Source of the DNA: CAZDKO01 sp964506075 [NCBI: uncultured bacterium]
Lineage (GTDB): Bacteria > CAZDME01 > JAYEMH01
Direction of reading: 5' to 3'
Assembly: GCA_964506075.1 (NCBI GenBank)
Contig: CAZDKO010000017.1
Coordinates: 1-35,692 of the forward strand
Length of the DNA stretch: 35,692 bases
This document shows positions 1 through 6,959 of the stretch, piece by piece. The notes beneath the pieces were generated by a model that did no database searches, was not told where the DNA came from, and saw only the letters and a list, made by a program, of their open reading frames with translations. Made by a program: the position numbers and the translations under genes. Positions within the stretch are counted from its first letter, which is position 1. Each line of letters opens with the position of its first letter.

Positions 1-241
1 CGATTTTTACATCAGGCGTAATGGTGAGAGTGATATTCTCATATAGTCCCGCAACCGGATCTTTAACCTGTTTAAACACCAGGCTGGATTTTACCGCATC
101 CACCGATACTACTTCACCCGGGACCGAAATAATTGCCTGTTGTTCTGTTGCTGCTGGTTTTTCCTGTGAGCATGCCGGAATAACTCCTACCATCCCGATT
201 ATTACCAGAAGAAACATACATGTTTTAACTGCTTTCATCAT
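1..241 (-). CDS. Putative lipoprotein, N-terminal part only
   Basis: The reverse strand opens with ATG-ATG at 241/238 behind a strong AAGGAGGAGGTG ribosome site (249-260) and stays open to the window edge, so only about 80 residues are visible. The first 23 residues are a lipoprotein signal peptide: a Lys near the start, a hydrophobic stretch (MFLLVIIGMVGVI) and a lipobox IPAC followed by Ser. The mature part reads as a small extracytoplasmic domain with alternating hydrophobic residues (GEVVSVDAVKSSLVFKQV), the look of a small beta-rich domain. I do not recognise the family. The Lpp signal means it is probably anchored in a membrane facing the periplasm. The 3' end lies outside the window. 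The forward-strand reading frame over the same stretch has no such features and is rejected. Confidence 0.75.
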   Translation of the reverse strand, partial: MMKAVKTCMFLLVIIGMVGVIPACSQEKPAATEQQAIISVPGEVVSVDAVKSSLVFKQVKDPVAGLYENITLTITPDVKI

Positions 242-702
242 TATTTTTCACCTCCTCCTTATAAGATTCAACCTTAAAACCATACCCTTTCAGTTTATAT
301 AAATTAAAAGTAAATTATAGGGATAAAATTTAAGGTTTTATTGTTAGATTTGACTTATCTTTTGTGAAACACCTTGACTTTTCTTAAAGTAAGTAGAAAG
401 CCCTCCAGCTTTTGCGCCAAAGGGCCCTTTTATCTCAAACTGGCTTTCCCATTGGGGTTCGCCTTAAACTATTGGCGTAATTTTACCAGATAACCTTCAC
501 GATTGCAAGAAGAAAAATTTACACCCTCTCTAAGCAACTTTTTTTTGAAAAAGAAATCCGCGAACATTGAGAAATCATTTTTTTGCCCTTTTTGCTTCCG
601 GGCTCAGACCGGGTGTTTCAAAATATTTGTTGTTTGAGCCATTATTTATGCTAAACTAAAGTTAGTAAGAATGGATCGTGCCCATAAACAAACGAGGTTA
701 AT
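242..702. other. Intergenic stretch with possible RNA structure, no gene seen
   Basis: No coding frame is supported here. A TATAAT-like box for the leftward lipoprotein lies near 313-318, without a clear -35. Between about 396 and 477 several complementary segments are nested: GAAAGCC (396-402) with GGCTTTC (441-447), and GCGCCAA (414-420) with TTGGCGT (472-478). This could fold as an RNA on either strand. I could not match it to any riboswitch class I know. Confidence 0.3.
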
Positions 703-2145
703 ATCAAATATCATCACGCCTTATTTTTAAACCCCTATACCGAAGGTAATGCTACAAGTACAATGATGCTTTTTCCACCCACCGGCCTGGAATATGTAGC
801 GACGAGCGCCAGGGGCCTTGTAAATAAAATCACCCTCATGGATTTACGGCAGGAAAAGGATTTATCCGATACGGAGAAACTCATTAGCTTTATATCCAGC
901 CAGATTGATATTATCTGTGTCGGCATCGGTTGGGACCGGCAGTTTAAGGAAATCTGCCGCCTGCTTAACCGTATGCCGGACGGCATCCCTTTAGTCGTCG
1001 GCGGTTATAAAGCCACCGAAAAAGTAGAAGAGCTTTTCAAGGTCTGCCCCACCATAGATATCATCGTCAGGGGGGAAGGCGAAGAAACGATACGAGAACT
1101 ATTAGGCGGGGTATCACTTAAAGATATCCTGGGTATTTCTTACCGGGAAGACGGCCGTATAATCCATAACCCGAATCGTCCCCTTCCTGATATCGATAGT
1201 CTTGCGGTCCCTGACCGAACCCTGCGGCGTAACGAATATCCCCTGGTTCTAAACGGACTGAAAGTGGCGAATATAACTTTTGACTCGGTGTTAAGCGCGC
1301 GCGGCTGCCCATTTAACTGCAAATTCTGCACGTTCGGTTTAAACCCCCTGGGCCAGAAAAGAAACTATACGGCGCGCAGCGTTGACTCTGTGGTCAAGGA
1401 AATCCAGGGGTTGAAGGCGAAAATTATACTTTTTAGCGATGATGATTTCTTTGCTAACCCCAAGAGGGCGGAGGAAATCTGCGAGGCGATTATTGAACGT
1501 AAAATTAAAAAGCGTTTTGTGGCGCAGGCCCGGCTGGATATTGCCAGATATCCGAGTCTGCTGAATAAGATGGTTAAGGCCGGGTTTAAGGCGCTCTTAA
1601 TCGGGATAGAATCCCCTCACGACTGGATACTTAAACAGCTTAATAAGGGTTTCAATCAAGAAACGATACGAAAATCATTTGCGACCTTGAGGAAATATCC
1701 TATTTTCTATAACGGCTACTTTATATACGGGAATATCGGGGAGACTGAAGAAGAGATGCTCTATATCGCGCCATTCGCCAAAGAGATAGGTGTTGATTCC
1801 ATTGCCTGCAACAAATTAAGGATTGAAAAGTTTTCGCCTTTAAAGGAGCTGGCGCAAAATACACCGGGTTATCATGTCACCGAAAAAGGAGAACTCTATT
1901 CCGATGCCTACAGCCACGCGGCTCTAAAAAAAGTAGCGAGAAAAATAAAGTTTTCTTTTTATACCCCTTCCAGATACATAAAGATACTCTGGAAGAATAT
2001 TTTTATAACCAGGTCCATCACCTTCAGAGAAATATTATTTTTTCTCCTTATCTCCCCCCGCATCATCATAAACCTCATTATCAGGGAAAAACAAAAAGGC
2101 AGGCTTAAAGATTCTCTAAAACGCATCTTTATCAAGAATACCTGA
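703..2145 (+). CDS. B12-binding-domain radical SAM protein
   Basis: This belongs to the cobalamin-binding-domain radical SAM group (BchE/Mg-protoporphyrin cyclase-like architecture), cytoplasmic enzymes that typically methylate or rearrange unreactive carbons; the substrate cannot be told. Counting from the ATG at 763 (460 aa), residues 1-130 form the Rossmann-like B12 domain, and the cluster motif GCPFNCKFC places Cys182, Cys186 and Cys189 for the SAM-binding 4Fe-4S cluster. GIESPHD and YGNIGET fit the later barrel strands; the basic C-terminal 80 residues are probably accessory. The start is unclear. Family-like sequence (ALFLNPY) continues in frame upstream of 763 to about 703, where a GAGG (694-697) sits before a non-standard ATC, whereas an ATG at 671 is in another frame. 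Either a rare start codon or a 1-base frameshift is possible. Two hairpins follow, one with a T-run. Confidence 0.85.
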   Translation: MKYHHALFLNPYTEGNATSTMMLFPPTGLEYVATSARGLVNKITLMDLRQEKDLSDTEKLISFISSQIDIICVGIGWDRQFKEICRLLNRMPDGIPLVVGGYKATEKVEELFKVCPTIDIIVRGEGEETIRELLGGVSLKDILGISYREDGRIIHNPNRPLPDIDSLAVPDRTLRRNEYPLVLNGLKVANITFDSVLSARGCPFNCKFCTFGLNPLGQKRNYTARSVDSVVKEIQGLKAKIILFSDDDFFANPKRAEEICEAIIERKIKKRFVAQARLDIARYPSLLNKMVKAGFKALLIGIESPHDWILKQLNKGFNQETIRKSFATLRKYPIFYNGYFIYGNIGETEEEMLYIAPFAKEIGVDSIACNKLRIEKFSPLKELAQNTPGYHVTEKGELYSDAYSHAALKKVARKIKFSFYTPSRYIKILWKNIFITRSITFREILFFLLISPRIIINLIIREKQKGRLKDSLKRIFIKNT

Positions 2146-2155
2146 CCAACAAAGA

Positions 2156-2177
2156 GCCCTACTCCTTGGAGTAGGGC
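2156..2177. terminator. Perfect hairpin after the radical SAM gene
   Basis: GCCCTACTCC (2156-2165) pairs with GGAGTAGGGC (2168-2177). There is no T-run directly after it, so it may protect the mRNA end rather than terminate on its own. Confidence 0.45.
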
Positions 2178-2217
2178 ATTATCAAAGATGGCTCCCATAT
2201 TGGACGGATTCGCAACC

Positions 2218-2248
2218 GCTTATGTCGTAAAACATAAGCTGTTTTTTT
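2218..2248 (+). terminator. Rho-independent terminator of the radical SAM gene
   Basis: The 8-bp stem GCTTATGT/ACATAAGC with loop CGTAAA is followed by seven T at 2242-2248 on the + strand. It runs up to and just over the stop codon of the convergent small zinc-ribbon gene. Confidence 0.7.
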
Positions 2249-2411
2249 AGCGACCGCTTCCCTTGCGCTTTGCAAAACATTCCTTACAGTAGACCGGACG
2301 GTCTCCGCTTGGTTTGAAGGGAACTTCGCATTCTTTTTTACACTCTTCGCAAATCGCCTTGTGCATCTCTCTGGGACGCCCACCAAATCTACCACTATCT
2401 TGAAAACCCAT
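2247..2411 (-). CDS. Small CxxC-x17-CxxC zinc-ribbon protein, copy 1
   Basis: This 54-residue protein has two zinc-knuckle pairs, CEEC and CKEC, separated by 17 residues, with the conserved centre EVPFKPSGDRPVYC. That is the signature of the CxxC-x17-CxxC family (TIGR04272 type), probable zinc-binding mini-proteins of unknown job found often in environmental bacterial genomes. The N-terminus is Gly/Arg-rich (GRFGGRPREMHK). I chose the ATG at 2411 because AAAGGAGG lies just before it; a longer start at 2432 has no such site. A close sister copy lies at 3119-3280 (about three quarters identical), so the pair arose by duplication, with a DUF3568 lipoprotein gene between them. The nearby cold-shock gene suggests, weakly, a role with RNA or stress. 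Confidence 0.85.
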   Translation of the reverse strand: MGFQDSGRFGGRPREMHKAICEECKKECEVPFKPSGDRPVYCKECFAKRKGSGR

Positions 2412-2505
2412 ACTTCCTCCTTTATTGTTCAATTAAACTGCCTAACTCCAAATAGTATATTCCAAACAAAAGCTCGTTGCAACATATTTTGTTATGTGGT
2501 TTTAA

Positions 2506-2892
2506 TCAAAGATTCTTCTTGATTCTCTCTAATATCATCTCAGATGCGGCTTTATCACCTTTTATCCCGACTCTTACTTCAATTTTACTGGATTTTTCAG
2601 TCAGCGGGCGGATATCAATCCACACCTTGCTTCCATCACTATGTTTGCTTATTATTTGAGTAACCTCATCGGTCCTGGTTTCTTTCTCAATGTCCATTTT
2701 TAAGGAACTTAAAGCTTTTTTAGTCGCCGCTATCGTGCGCTCATAAGGAGTATTTACTTCATCGCTTAACTTACCGGATAGCCAAAAAGACGTTCCGGCC
2801 CCACCGGCAACCGCGCCAACCATGGCCGCGCAACCAGTAAGATGTAAGGCAAAAAAACTTAAACACACCAAAAGCGCAATATTTTTAAACAC
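2506..2892 (-). CDS. DUF3568-like lipoprotein
   Basis: This predicted lipoprotein of about 128 residues starts at a GTG (2892) directly behind GGGGAGGTG; a longer ATG start at 2997 would add 35 residues that ruin the signal peptide and run through a terminator. The first ~21 residues are a signal peptide ending in lipobox LTGC. Next comes a Gly/Ala-rich segment (AAMVGAVAGGAGTSFWLSG), then a domain with ERTIAATKKALSSL and alternating strands. This resembles the DUF3568 family, small envelope lipoproteins of unknown function. It is read as its own unit: a terminator hairpin lies just upstream at 2949-2983. The family call is from pattern memory and is moderate; lipoprotein status is firm. Confidence 0.75.
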   Translation of the reverse strand: MFKNIALLVCLSFFALHLTGCAAMVGAVAGGAGTSFWLSGKLSDEVNTPYERTIAATKKALSSLKMDIEKETRTDEVTQIISKHSDGSKVWIDIRPLTEKSSKIEVRVGIKGDKAASEMILERIKKNL

Positions 2893-2948
2893 GCAACACC
2901 TCCCCCCGGAATCAAAGCTTGTCTTCTTAATTCTATTTTCAAACAAAA

Positions 2949-2983
2949 AGGCAACCTCTATTTTGAGAGTTGCCTTTAGAACT
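2949..2983 (-). terminator. Terminator between zinc-ribbon copy 2 and the lipoprotein gene
   Basis: On the reverse strand GGCAACTCT and AGAGGTTGCC form a long stem followed by TTTTTGTTTG. It ends transcription of the 3119-3280 gene before the DUF3568-like gene. Confidence 0.75.
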
Positions 2984-3118
2984 GGTTTATTTTGCATCCA
3001 TCTTCTACTCCACTTCTGGAGTTTTTATTTTACCGCCAAGACATCATAATGTCAATTACAAAAATTCCTCCGGTTCTCGTCTTGCCCGTAAAAAAAACAG
3101 AGCCGCCCCTTTTACCGT

Positions 3119-3280
3119 TTAGCGGCTGCCTCCATTGCGCTTTGAAAAACATTCCCTGCAGTAAACCGGACGGTCTCCGCTCGGTTTGAAAGGAACTTCA
3201 CATTCTTTTTTACATTCTGCACAGGTTGCCTTGTGCATCTCTCGCGGACGTCCGCCATAACCACCTTGTCCAAATGCCAT
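3119..3280 (-). CDS. Small CxxC-x17-CxxC zinc-ribbon protein, copy 2
   Basis: A 53-residue reading frame starting with ATG at 3280 behind AAAAGGAG encodes MAFGQGGYGGRPREMHK, then CAEC, 17 residues later CREC, and a short basic tail. It is the sister of the 2247-2411 protein and has the same KPSGDRPVYC core. It lies downstream of the cold-shock gene on the same strand, with a GC-rich hairpin (3306-3328) between them, so the two may share the csp promoter. The longer open frames overlapping it in other phases are shadows. Function unknown; zinc binding is inferred from the four cysteines. Confidence 0.85.
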   Translation of the reverse strand: MAFGQGGYGGRPREMHKATCAECKKECEVPFKPSGDRPVYCRECFSKRNGGSR

Positions 3281-3305
3281 ATTGTCTCCTTTTCCAGTAT
3301 AGACA

Positions 3306-3328
3306 GGCCCGGCATAAAATGCCGGGCC
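3306..3328. other. GC-rich intercistronic hairpin
   Basis: GGCCCGGCAT and ATGCCGGGCC form a perfect 10-bp stem around a short A-run. No T-tract follows on the reverse strand, so it is more likely an mRNA stabiliser or partial terminator downstream of csp than a strong stop. Confidence 0.5.
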
Positions 3329-3340
3329 ATATCCTCTTGA

Positions 3341-3541
3341 TTACAACTTCACTACATTAGCGGCGTGTGCGCCTTTAGGGCCCTGTTGAATTTCAAACTC
3401 AACCGACTGGCCTTCATCTAAAGACTTATAGCCATCTCCCTGAATTGCGCTGTGATGCACGAATACATCCTCGCCTGACTCAGGAGTAATAAAACCATAA
3501 CCTTTTGAGTTATTGAACCATTTTACTTTTCCATTTGCCAT
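3341..3541 (-). CDS. Cold-shock domain protein (CspA family)
   Basis: The 66-residue protein covers one complete OB-fold cold-shock domain. The RNP1-type motif KGYGFI and RNP2-type motif VFVHHSAI are intact, and the whole length matches the family (65-70 aa). Such proteins bind single-stranded RNA/DNA and melt mRNA structure. It starts at 3541 behind an AGGAGG. A near-consensus promoter lies about 130 bp upstream and a terminator-like hairpin lies in the leader, which suggests the leader is itself regulated, as in known csp genes. The zinc-ribbon gene follows on the same strand. Confidence 0.95.
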   Translation of the reverse strand: MANGKVKWFNNSKGYGFITPESGEDVFVHHSAIQGDGYKSLDEGQSVEFEIQQGPKGAHAANVVKL

Positions 3542-3600
3542 TATCTACTACCTCCTTCCTTTATAAAATTTATAGTAAATAACGGCAGAACAACAAAAAA

Positions 3601-3629
3601 TCCGCAAAGTAAACTATTTTACCTTGCGG
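3601..3629 (-). terminator. Terminator-like hairpin in the csp leader
   Basis: On the reverse strand CCGCAAGGTAAA and TTTACTTTGCGG (one G-U pair) close a 4-base loop, followed by ATTTTTTG. It sits after the csp promoter and before the csp start, so it may act as an attenuator. Confidence 0.6.
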
Positions 3630-3674
3630 TTATATCCTCTACTCTCTTATTTACTACTCAATACTTCTACGAAT

Positions 3675-3702
3675 ATTATACACTGTTTGCTTTATCTGTC
3701 AA
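3675..3702 (-). promoter_or_regulatory. Sigma-70-type promoter for csp
   Basis: On the reverse strand TTGACA (3697-3702) and TATAAT (3675-3680) are both perfect and 16 bp apart. Transcription would start near 3668, leaving a leader of about 127 nt. Confidence 0.8.
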
Positions 3703-3733
3703 GTTTATTCTTGGATATATTTTACCTGGCCTT

Positions 3734-3790
3734 GACAATCCTCTTAATCCATTTTCAATTTTCGATTGCTCTGTTAAATTAAAAAACCCA
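3734..3790. repeat. ATCGAAAA-rich dispersed repeat, copy near 3.7 kb
   Basis: The + strand reads TTGACAATCCTC, then an ATTTTCAATTTTCGATTGCTC core, then a TTAAAT and A-run and CCCAC. The same order of blocks recurs near 19.05-19.25 kb and its core near 30.3-30.4 kb. Confidence 0.6.
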
Positions 3791-3794
3791 CCTT

Positions 3795-4028
3795 TTAAAA
3801 ATCCAACAACTTGGCCGGTGGTATTTTAAAAACTTTCGCCAATTTTTCAATCGTATCAACTTTAAGTGCCGGTGGGGTTTTACCCTCTATCCTCTGTAAA
3901 TATTTGTAGTCAATATCGGCTAATTCAGCCAGTTTCTCCTGCGTATAGCCGCGCTGTTTTCGTAATTCCTTTATTTTTCTACCCAGCTTTAATCTTATAG
4001 ACGTTTCCATAGCACCGTATTTTAACAT
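3795..4028 (-). CDS. XRE-family transcriptional regulator
   Basis: This 77-residue protein is almost entirely one helix-turn-helix domain of the Xre/Cro type: LGRKIKELRKQRGYTQEKLA, then a recognition-helix region (ADIDYKYLQRIEG) and the closing LAKVFKIPPAKLLDF. It is a stand-alone DNA-binding protein with no partner domain, typical of a local repressor. The start at 4028 has AGGGGA upstream; METSIR at 4010 is an alternative. It is divergent from the receiver gene at 4091, and an inverted repeat ACACCT..AGGTGT (4046-4067) lies between them, a likely operator. A related word ACACCTAACT also lies before the second XRE gene at 8267. Confidence 0.88.
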   Translation of the reverse strand: MLKYGAMETSIRLKLGRKIKELRKQRGYTQEKLAELADIDYKYLQRIEGKTPPALKVDTIEKLAKVFKIPPAKLLDF

Positions 4029-4041
4029 GGTGATTATCCCC

Positions 4042-4071
4042 TTGACACCTAACTAAAGTAAGGTGTAATAT
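4042..4071 (+). promoter_or_regulatory. Promoter with embedded palindromic operator
   Basis: TTGACA (4042-4047) and TAATAT (4066-4071) are 18 bp apart and point at the receiver gene. The spacer holds the inverted repeat ACACCTnACT..AGTnAGGTGT (4046-4067), well placed for a repressor to block polymerase; the divergent XRE protein is the obvious candidate (inference). Confidence 0.65.
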
Positions 4072-4090
4072 ATTTTAGTGGGGGTATAAT

Positions 4091-4441
4091 ATGACCAAAA
4101 TCCTTATTATCAATAGTGAAATAGCGATATGTGAAATGCTGCACGAATTCTTCGGTAAGAAAGGCTATAAGGTGATGTATGCGGTAAACGGGGAAGGCGG
4201 GTTAGACATCTTCAGTCTGGAAAAGCCTCATATTGTGATACTTGATTTAAGCTTAAAACATATGTCCGGCTTAGAGGTTTTAAAAAAGATAAAATCTATG
4301 GAGCCTTCTTGCCTTGTTATTATCATTGCCGCTTCTGATTTAGAAGCCGATAAAAAAGAAGCTCTGGAATCAGGGGCTGATTTCTATATGTCAAAACCAT
4401 TTTCTATTTTAAAATTGGATGAGTTGGTATCGGGGTTATAA
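4091..4441 (+). CDS. Stand-alone response-regulator receiver domain, atypical
   Basis: The 116-residue CheY-like domain contains the phospho-acceptor Asp52 (IVILDLSL) and the conserved Lys in MSKPFS near residue 101. The usual N-terminal acidic pair (ILIVDDE) that binds magnesium is replaced: it reads ILIINSE, leaving only one acid. The switch Thr/Ser region reads IIIAASD, with Ala at the expected position. It may therefore be poorly phosphorylated or act as a docking domain. There is no output domain. It has its own promoter controlled by an operator-like palindrome shared with the divergent XRE gene and meets the next gene tail to tail (6-bp overlap of ends). Confidence 0.88.
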   Translation: MTKILIINSEIAICEMLHEFFGKKGYKVMYAVNGEGGLDIFSLEKPHIVILDLSLKHMSGLEVLKKIKSMEPSCLVIIIAASDLEADKKEALESGADFYMSKPFSILKLDELVSGL

Positions 4442-4936
4442 TAATTTACCAATACCGCGCTTGTTTAAGGCTTTTAATAAAATAAGTAACACCAGGATTA
4501 AAAGAGGCACGGCTATGTCCCCGACCCAGAGGATAAGACCGGCGTTATTAACGGCTAAATTCCGGTTTACGATAATATCTCTGATGTGGCCGTAAGCCGC
4601 ACCCAGGCCAAAAACCGCACTGCCGATACCGGTCGCCAGCCAAAAATTCCCTCTAAACCACAGGCAAAGAAGGCCTAAGATACCGAAAGCCAGGTTTGAA
4701 ACTGCTACTTCAAATTGAAAGGGGCTTCCGGGCGACCAGCCGATACTTTGCGCCACCTCATCAGCTCTAAAAGCGTGGCCCATAAACCCAAGTAAACCGC
4801 CGACCCCTACATTTATGACCAGTAGATAAAGCAACAGGACGCTGATTATTCTCCCGGCTGTTTTTGGTTCTTTGGATACGAAAAGATGGATGCCGGCACC
4901 CAGAAAGCTTATTATAAGAAAAATAATAGAAAACAT
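4436..4936 (-). CDS. DUF6790-like integral membrane protein
   Basis: This protein of 166 residues has four to five hydrophobic segments (around residues 1-18, 30-53, 78-93, 96-113 and 134-157). Between the last two is the polar loop GAAYGHIRDIIVNRNLAVNN, and a conserved-looking GDIAVPLL follows. The pattern recalls DUF6790, small inner-membrane proteins of unknown function; this assignment is from memory and moderate. AGGGGGAGAG precedes the ATG. It faces the receiver gene tail to tail and shares no operon with the ABC genes behind it (104-bp gap). Confidence 0.7.
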   Translation of the reverse strand: MFSIIFLIISFLGAGIHLFVSKEPKTAGRIISVLLLYLLVINVGVGGLLGFMGHAFRADEVAQSIGWSPGSPFQFEVAVSNLAFGILGLLCLWFRGNFWLATGIGSAVFGLGAAYGHIRDIIVNRNLAVNNAGLILWVGDIAVPLLILVLLILLKALNKRGIGKLL

Positions 4937-5040
4937 CTCTCCCCCTCCTGTAATTACTGTTAATTAAATGCTGAAGGTTAATCCCCTCTAATAATTATAT
5001 AATAGCTCAACCGGCGTTGATAGGGAAATTTAAGCCGGGT

Positions 5041-5817
5041 CTATTTAATCAGTCTTTTTTTCATCAGATAAAGCGCGGCAATAAAAAAGATTGAAGCCGA
5101 GACGAGCAATATAACAAAATCCCTGAAGACATTCCACCCCAGCGGTCCCTGGATGAAGGCCCGGGAGATATCCACCGCGTAGGTCAGCGGCAGGAACCGG
5201 GAGATGACTTTAATCACCGTCGGCATCTTATCCAACGGAAAGAAAATACCGGAAAAAAAGAACATCGGGGTAATAAACAGTTCCAGATAATAAGTGAAAA
5301 AATCAAAGTTCGGGGCGAAAGAGGTTATAATTATCGCTAAAGACGAAAAGAAAAACCCTACGGTTATCCACACCAGCGGCATAAAGAGGAAGCTTGACCA
5401 GGAGGCGATGCCGAACAAAAAGAGCACGATAAGCATGATAAAACCGCTAAGCATAGAGCGGGTCATACCCCAGAGTATCTCACCGGTAACCACTTCTTCT
5501 ACGGTAAGCGGCGTGACGATAAGGGCGCTGTAAACCTTTTCCACCGTCATGCGGACATAAGCGCCAAACGTGCATTCATAGGTAGCCGAGAACATCGCCG
5601 TGGAAACCAGGAGCCCGGGAGCGAGAAAGTTTAAATAAGGCATCCCATTGATTAGTCCCATATACGACCCGAGTCCGATACCCATGGCGACAAGATATAA
5701 TAAGGGTTCCCCCATGCTGACAAGAAAGGTCGGAATCGCAAAACGTTTATAGGAAACCAGGTTCCTCTTCCAAACGTAGTAAATCCGGTAACTCAAGGCC
5801 GTAAATAGTTTTTTCAT
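5041..5817 (-). CDS. ABC-2 type transporter permease (NodJ/DrrB type)
   Basis: The 258-residue membrane protein shows six hydrophobic spans (about 26-48, 58-80, 107-133, 139-165, 176-193, 230-252) and the ABC-2 family features: an N-terminal amphipathic segment ending in FLVSMGEPLLYLVAMG and the loop before the fifth span PLDKMPTVIKVISRFLPLTYAVDISR. These permeases export drugs, polysaccharide or lipo-oligosaccharide as dimers with their ATPase partner. Its start overlaps the end of the ATPase gene by 4 bp (ATGA), so the two are translationally coupled. Substrate cannot be told; NodJ/DrrB-like systems are the closest I recall. Confidence 0.92.
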   Translation of the reverse strand: MKKLFTALSYRIYYVWKRNLVSYKRFAIPTFLVSMGEPLLYLVAMGIGLGSYMGLINGMPYLNFLAPGLLVSTAMFSATYECTFGAYVRMTVEKVYSALIVTPLTVEEVVTGEILWGMTRSMLSGFIMLIVLFLFGIASWSSFLFMPLVWITVGFFFSSLAIIITSFAPNFDFFTYYLELFITPMFFFSGIFFPLDKMPTVIKVISRFLPLTYAVDISRAFIQGPLGWNVFRDFVILLVSASIFFIAALYLMKKRLIK

Positions 5818-6755
5818 TCGCTTAATCCCCGGCCGGTAAGTTTTAAAAAAACGTCCTCAAGCGTCGCCAGCCGGCGGAAGACCGATAAAGTCTCAGAAGT
5901 AGCCAGCCGGGTCAAAATTTCTTTGCTTTCGTGACAATAAAGATATAAGGTATCGCCAACCGCCTCGGAACTGAATTTAAGTCCCTGAAGTTTTTCCAGG
6001 ATATCTTTGACTCCCTGATGATTACGGACCTCTACGACTTCTTCGCCCACTTCGTTTTTGACCAGTTCTCCGGGAATGCCGGCCTTTAAAATCTTACCCT
6101 TATCTAAAATCAGCAACCGGTCGCATAGCTGCTCGGCTTCTTCCATATAGTGGGTATTTAAAACTATGGTGACGCCTTTATTCTTCAAGGTGCGTAATCT
6201 CTGCCAGATAAGATGCCTCGCCTGGGGGTCTAATCCGGTGGTCGGCTCATCAAGAATCATAATACTGGGTTCATTAAGCATTGCCCGGGCAATTAATAAA
6301 CGCCGCTTCATCCCTCCGGAAAGAGAATTTATCCTGTTATCGGCTCTTTCTTTAAGCTCTACAAACTCAAGATACTCCATAATACGCGCTTTGGCCACCT
6401 TCCGGGGGATATCAAACAAAGAGGCAAAAAGTTCCAGGTTTTCGTTGACCGTCAGATCCGGGTCCACGTCATTTTCCTGCGGCACTACACCCAGTAACGC
6501 CCGGATGCGGCGCTCATCAAGCGAGGCTTTCATCCCGAGGACCGAAACAGTACCGCTGGTGGCTGGTGAAATACACTGGATAATCCTGACCGTAGTGGTT
6601 TTACCGGCGCCGTTGGGCCCGAGTATCCCCAGACATTCCCCGCGGCGGACAGTAAAAGAGATACCGGCAACGGCCGTAAAGCCATTAAATTTCTTAACCA
6701 GCTCTTTAACCTCTATCAGCGCTTCATCATTCATATCTATTTTCTGATTATTCAT
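5814..6755 (-). CDS. ABC transporter ATP-binding protein (NodI/DrrA type)
   Basis: The 313-residue cytoplasmic ATPase has Walker A GPNGAGKT (residues 46-53), the signature LSGGMKRR, Walker B with IMILDEPTTGLDP and an H-loop NTHYMEEAEQ. A C-terminal ~80-residue extension (VVEVRNHQGVKDIL onward, ending LEDVFLKLTGRGL) is typical of DrrA/NodI exporters. It powers the permease encoded 4 bp into its end. It is first in a two-gene operon; no strong promoter was found in front of it. Confidence 0.95.
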   Translation of the reverse strand: MNNQKIDMNDEALIEVKELVKKFNGFTAVAGISFTVRRGECLGILGPNGAGKTTTVRIIQCISPATSGTVSVLGMKASLDERRIRALLGVVPQENDVDPDLTVNENLELFASLFDIPRKVAKARIMEYLEFVELKERADNRINSLSGGMKRRLLIARAMLNEPSIMILDEPTTGLDPQARHLIWQRLRTLKNKGVTIVLNTHYMEEAEQLCDRLLILDKGKILKAGIPGELVKNEVGEEVVEVRNHQGVKDILEKLQGLKFSSEAVGDTLYLYCHESKEILTRLATSETLSVFRRLATLEDVFLKLTGRGLSE

Positions 6756-6959
6756 TGAATTTTCCGCTCGCTAAATCTTTCTAAGATTATATCCTCAAAA
6801 ATAAAAAATCCCAAGTAGAAAAAAGCCCATCAAAGCCTGATGAACAAAACCCGGTCTCAAGATAAACCTTGAGGCTTTTTGTTTTTAGGGGTATAATTTT
6901 ATACAGAGGGACACCCTCCCGAACAATCTGGGGAACGTCCCCAAATTTGTCTCAGTCAT
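6756..6959. other. Intergenic region with hairpins and a forward promoter
   Basis: TCTCAAG/CCTTGAG (about 6855-6874) followed by a T-rich stretch looks like a forward terminator, although no intact gene ends before it. Further on, GAGGGACACCCTC and GGGGAACGTCCCC (about 6906-6942) are two short palindromes that resemble decayed ends of a small mobile repeat. Confidence 0.4.
6869..6897 (+). promoter_or_regulatory. Promoter for the membrane protein at 6960
   Basis: TTGAGG (6869-6874) and TATAAT (6892-6897) are 17 bp apart, giving a start near 6904 and a leader of about 55 nt that contains two palindromes. Confidence 0.6.

Noticed and set aside
21-302. Forward open frame of 93 codons
   Set aside because: It is the opposite strand of a lipoprotein start with a clear ribosome site and lipobox.
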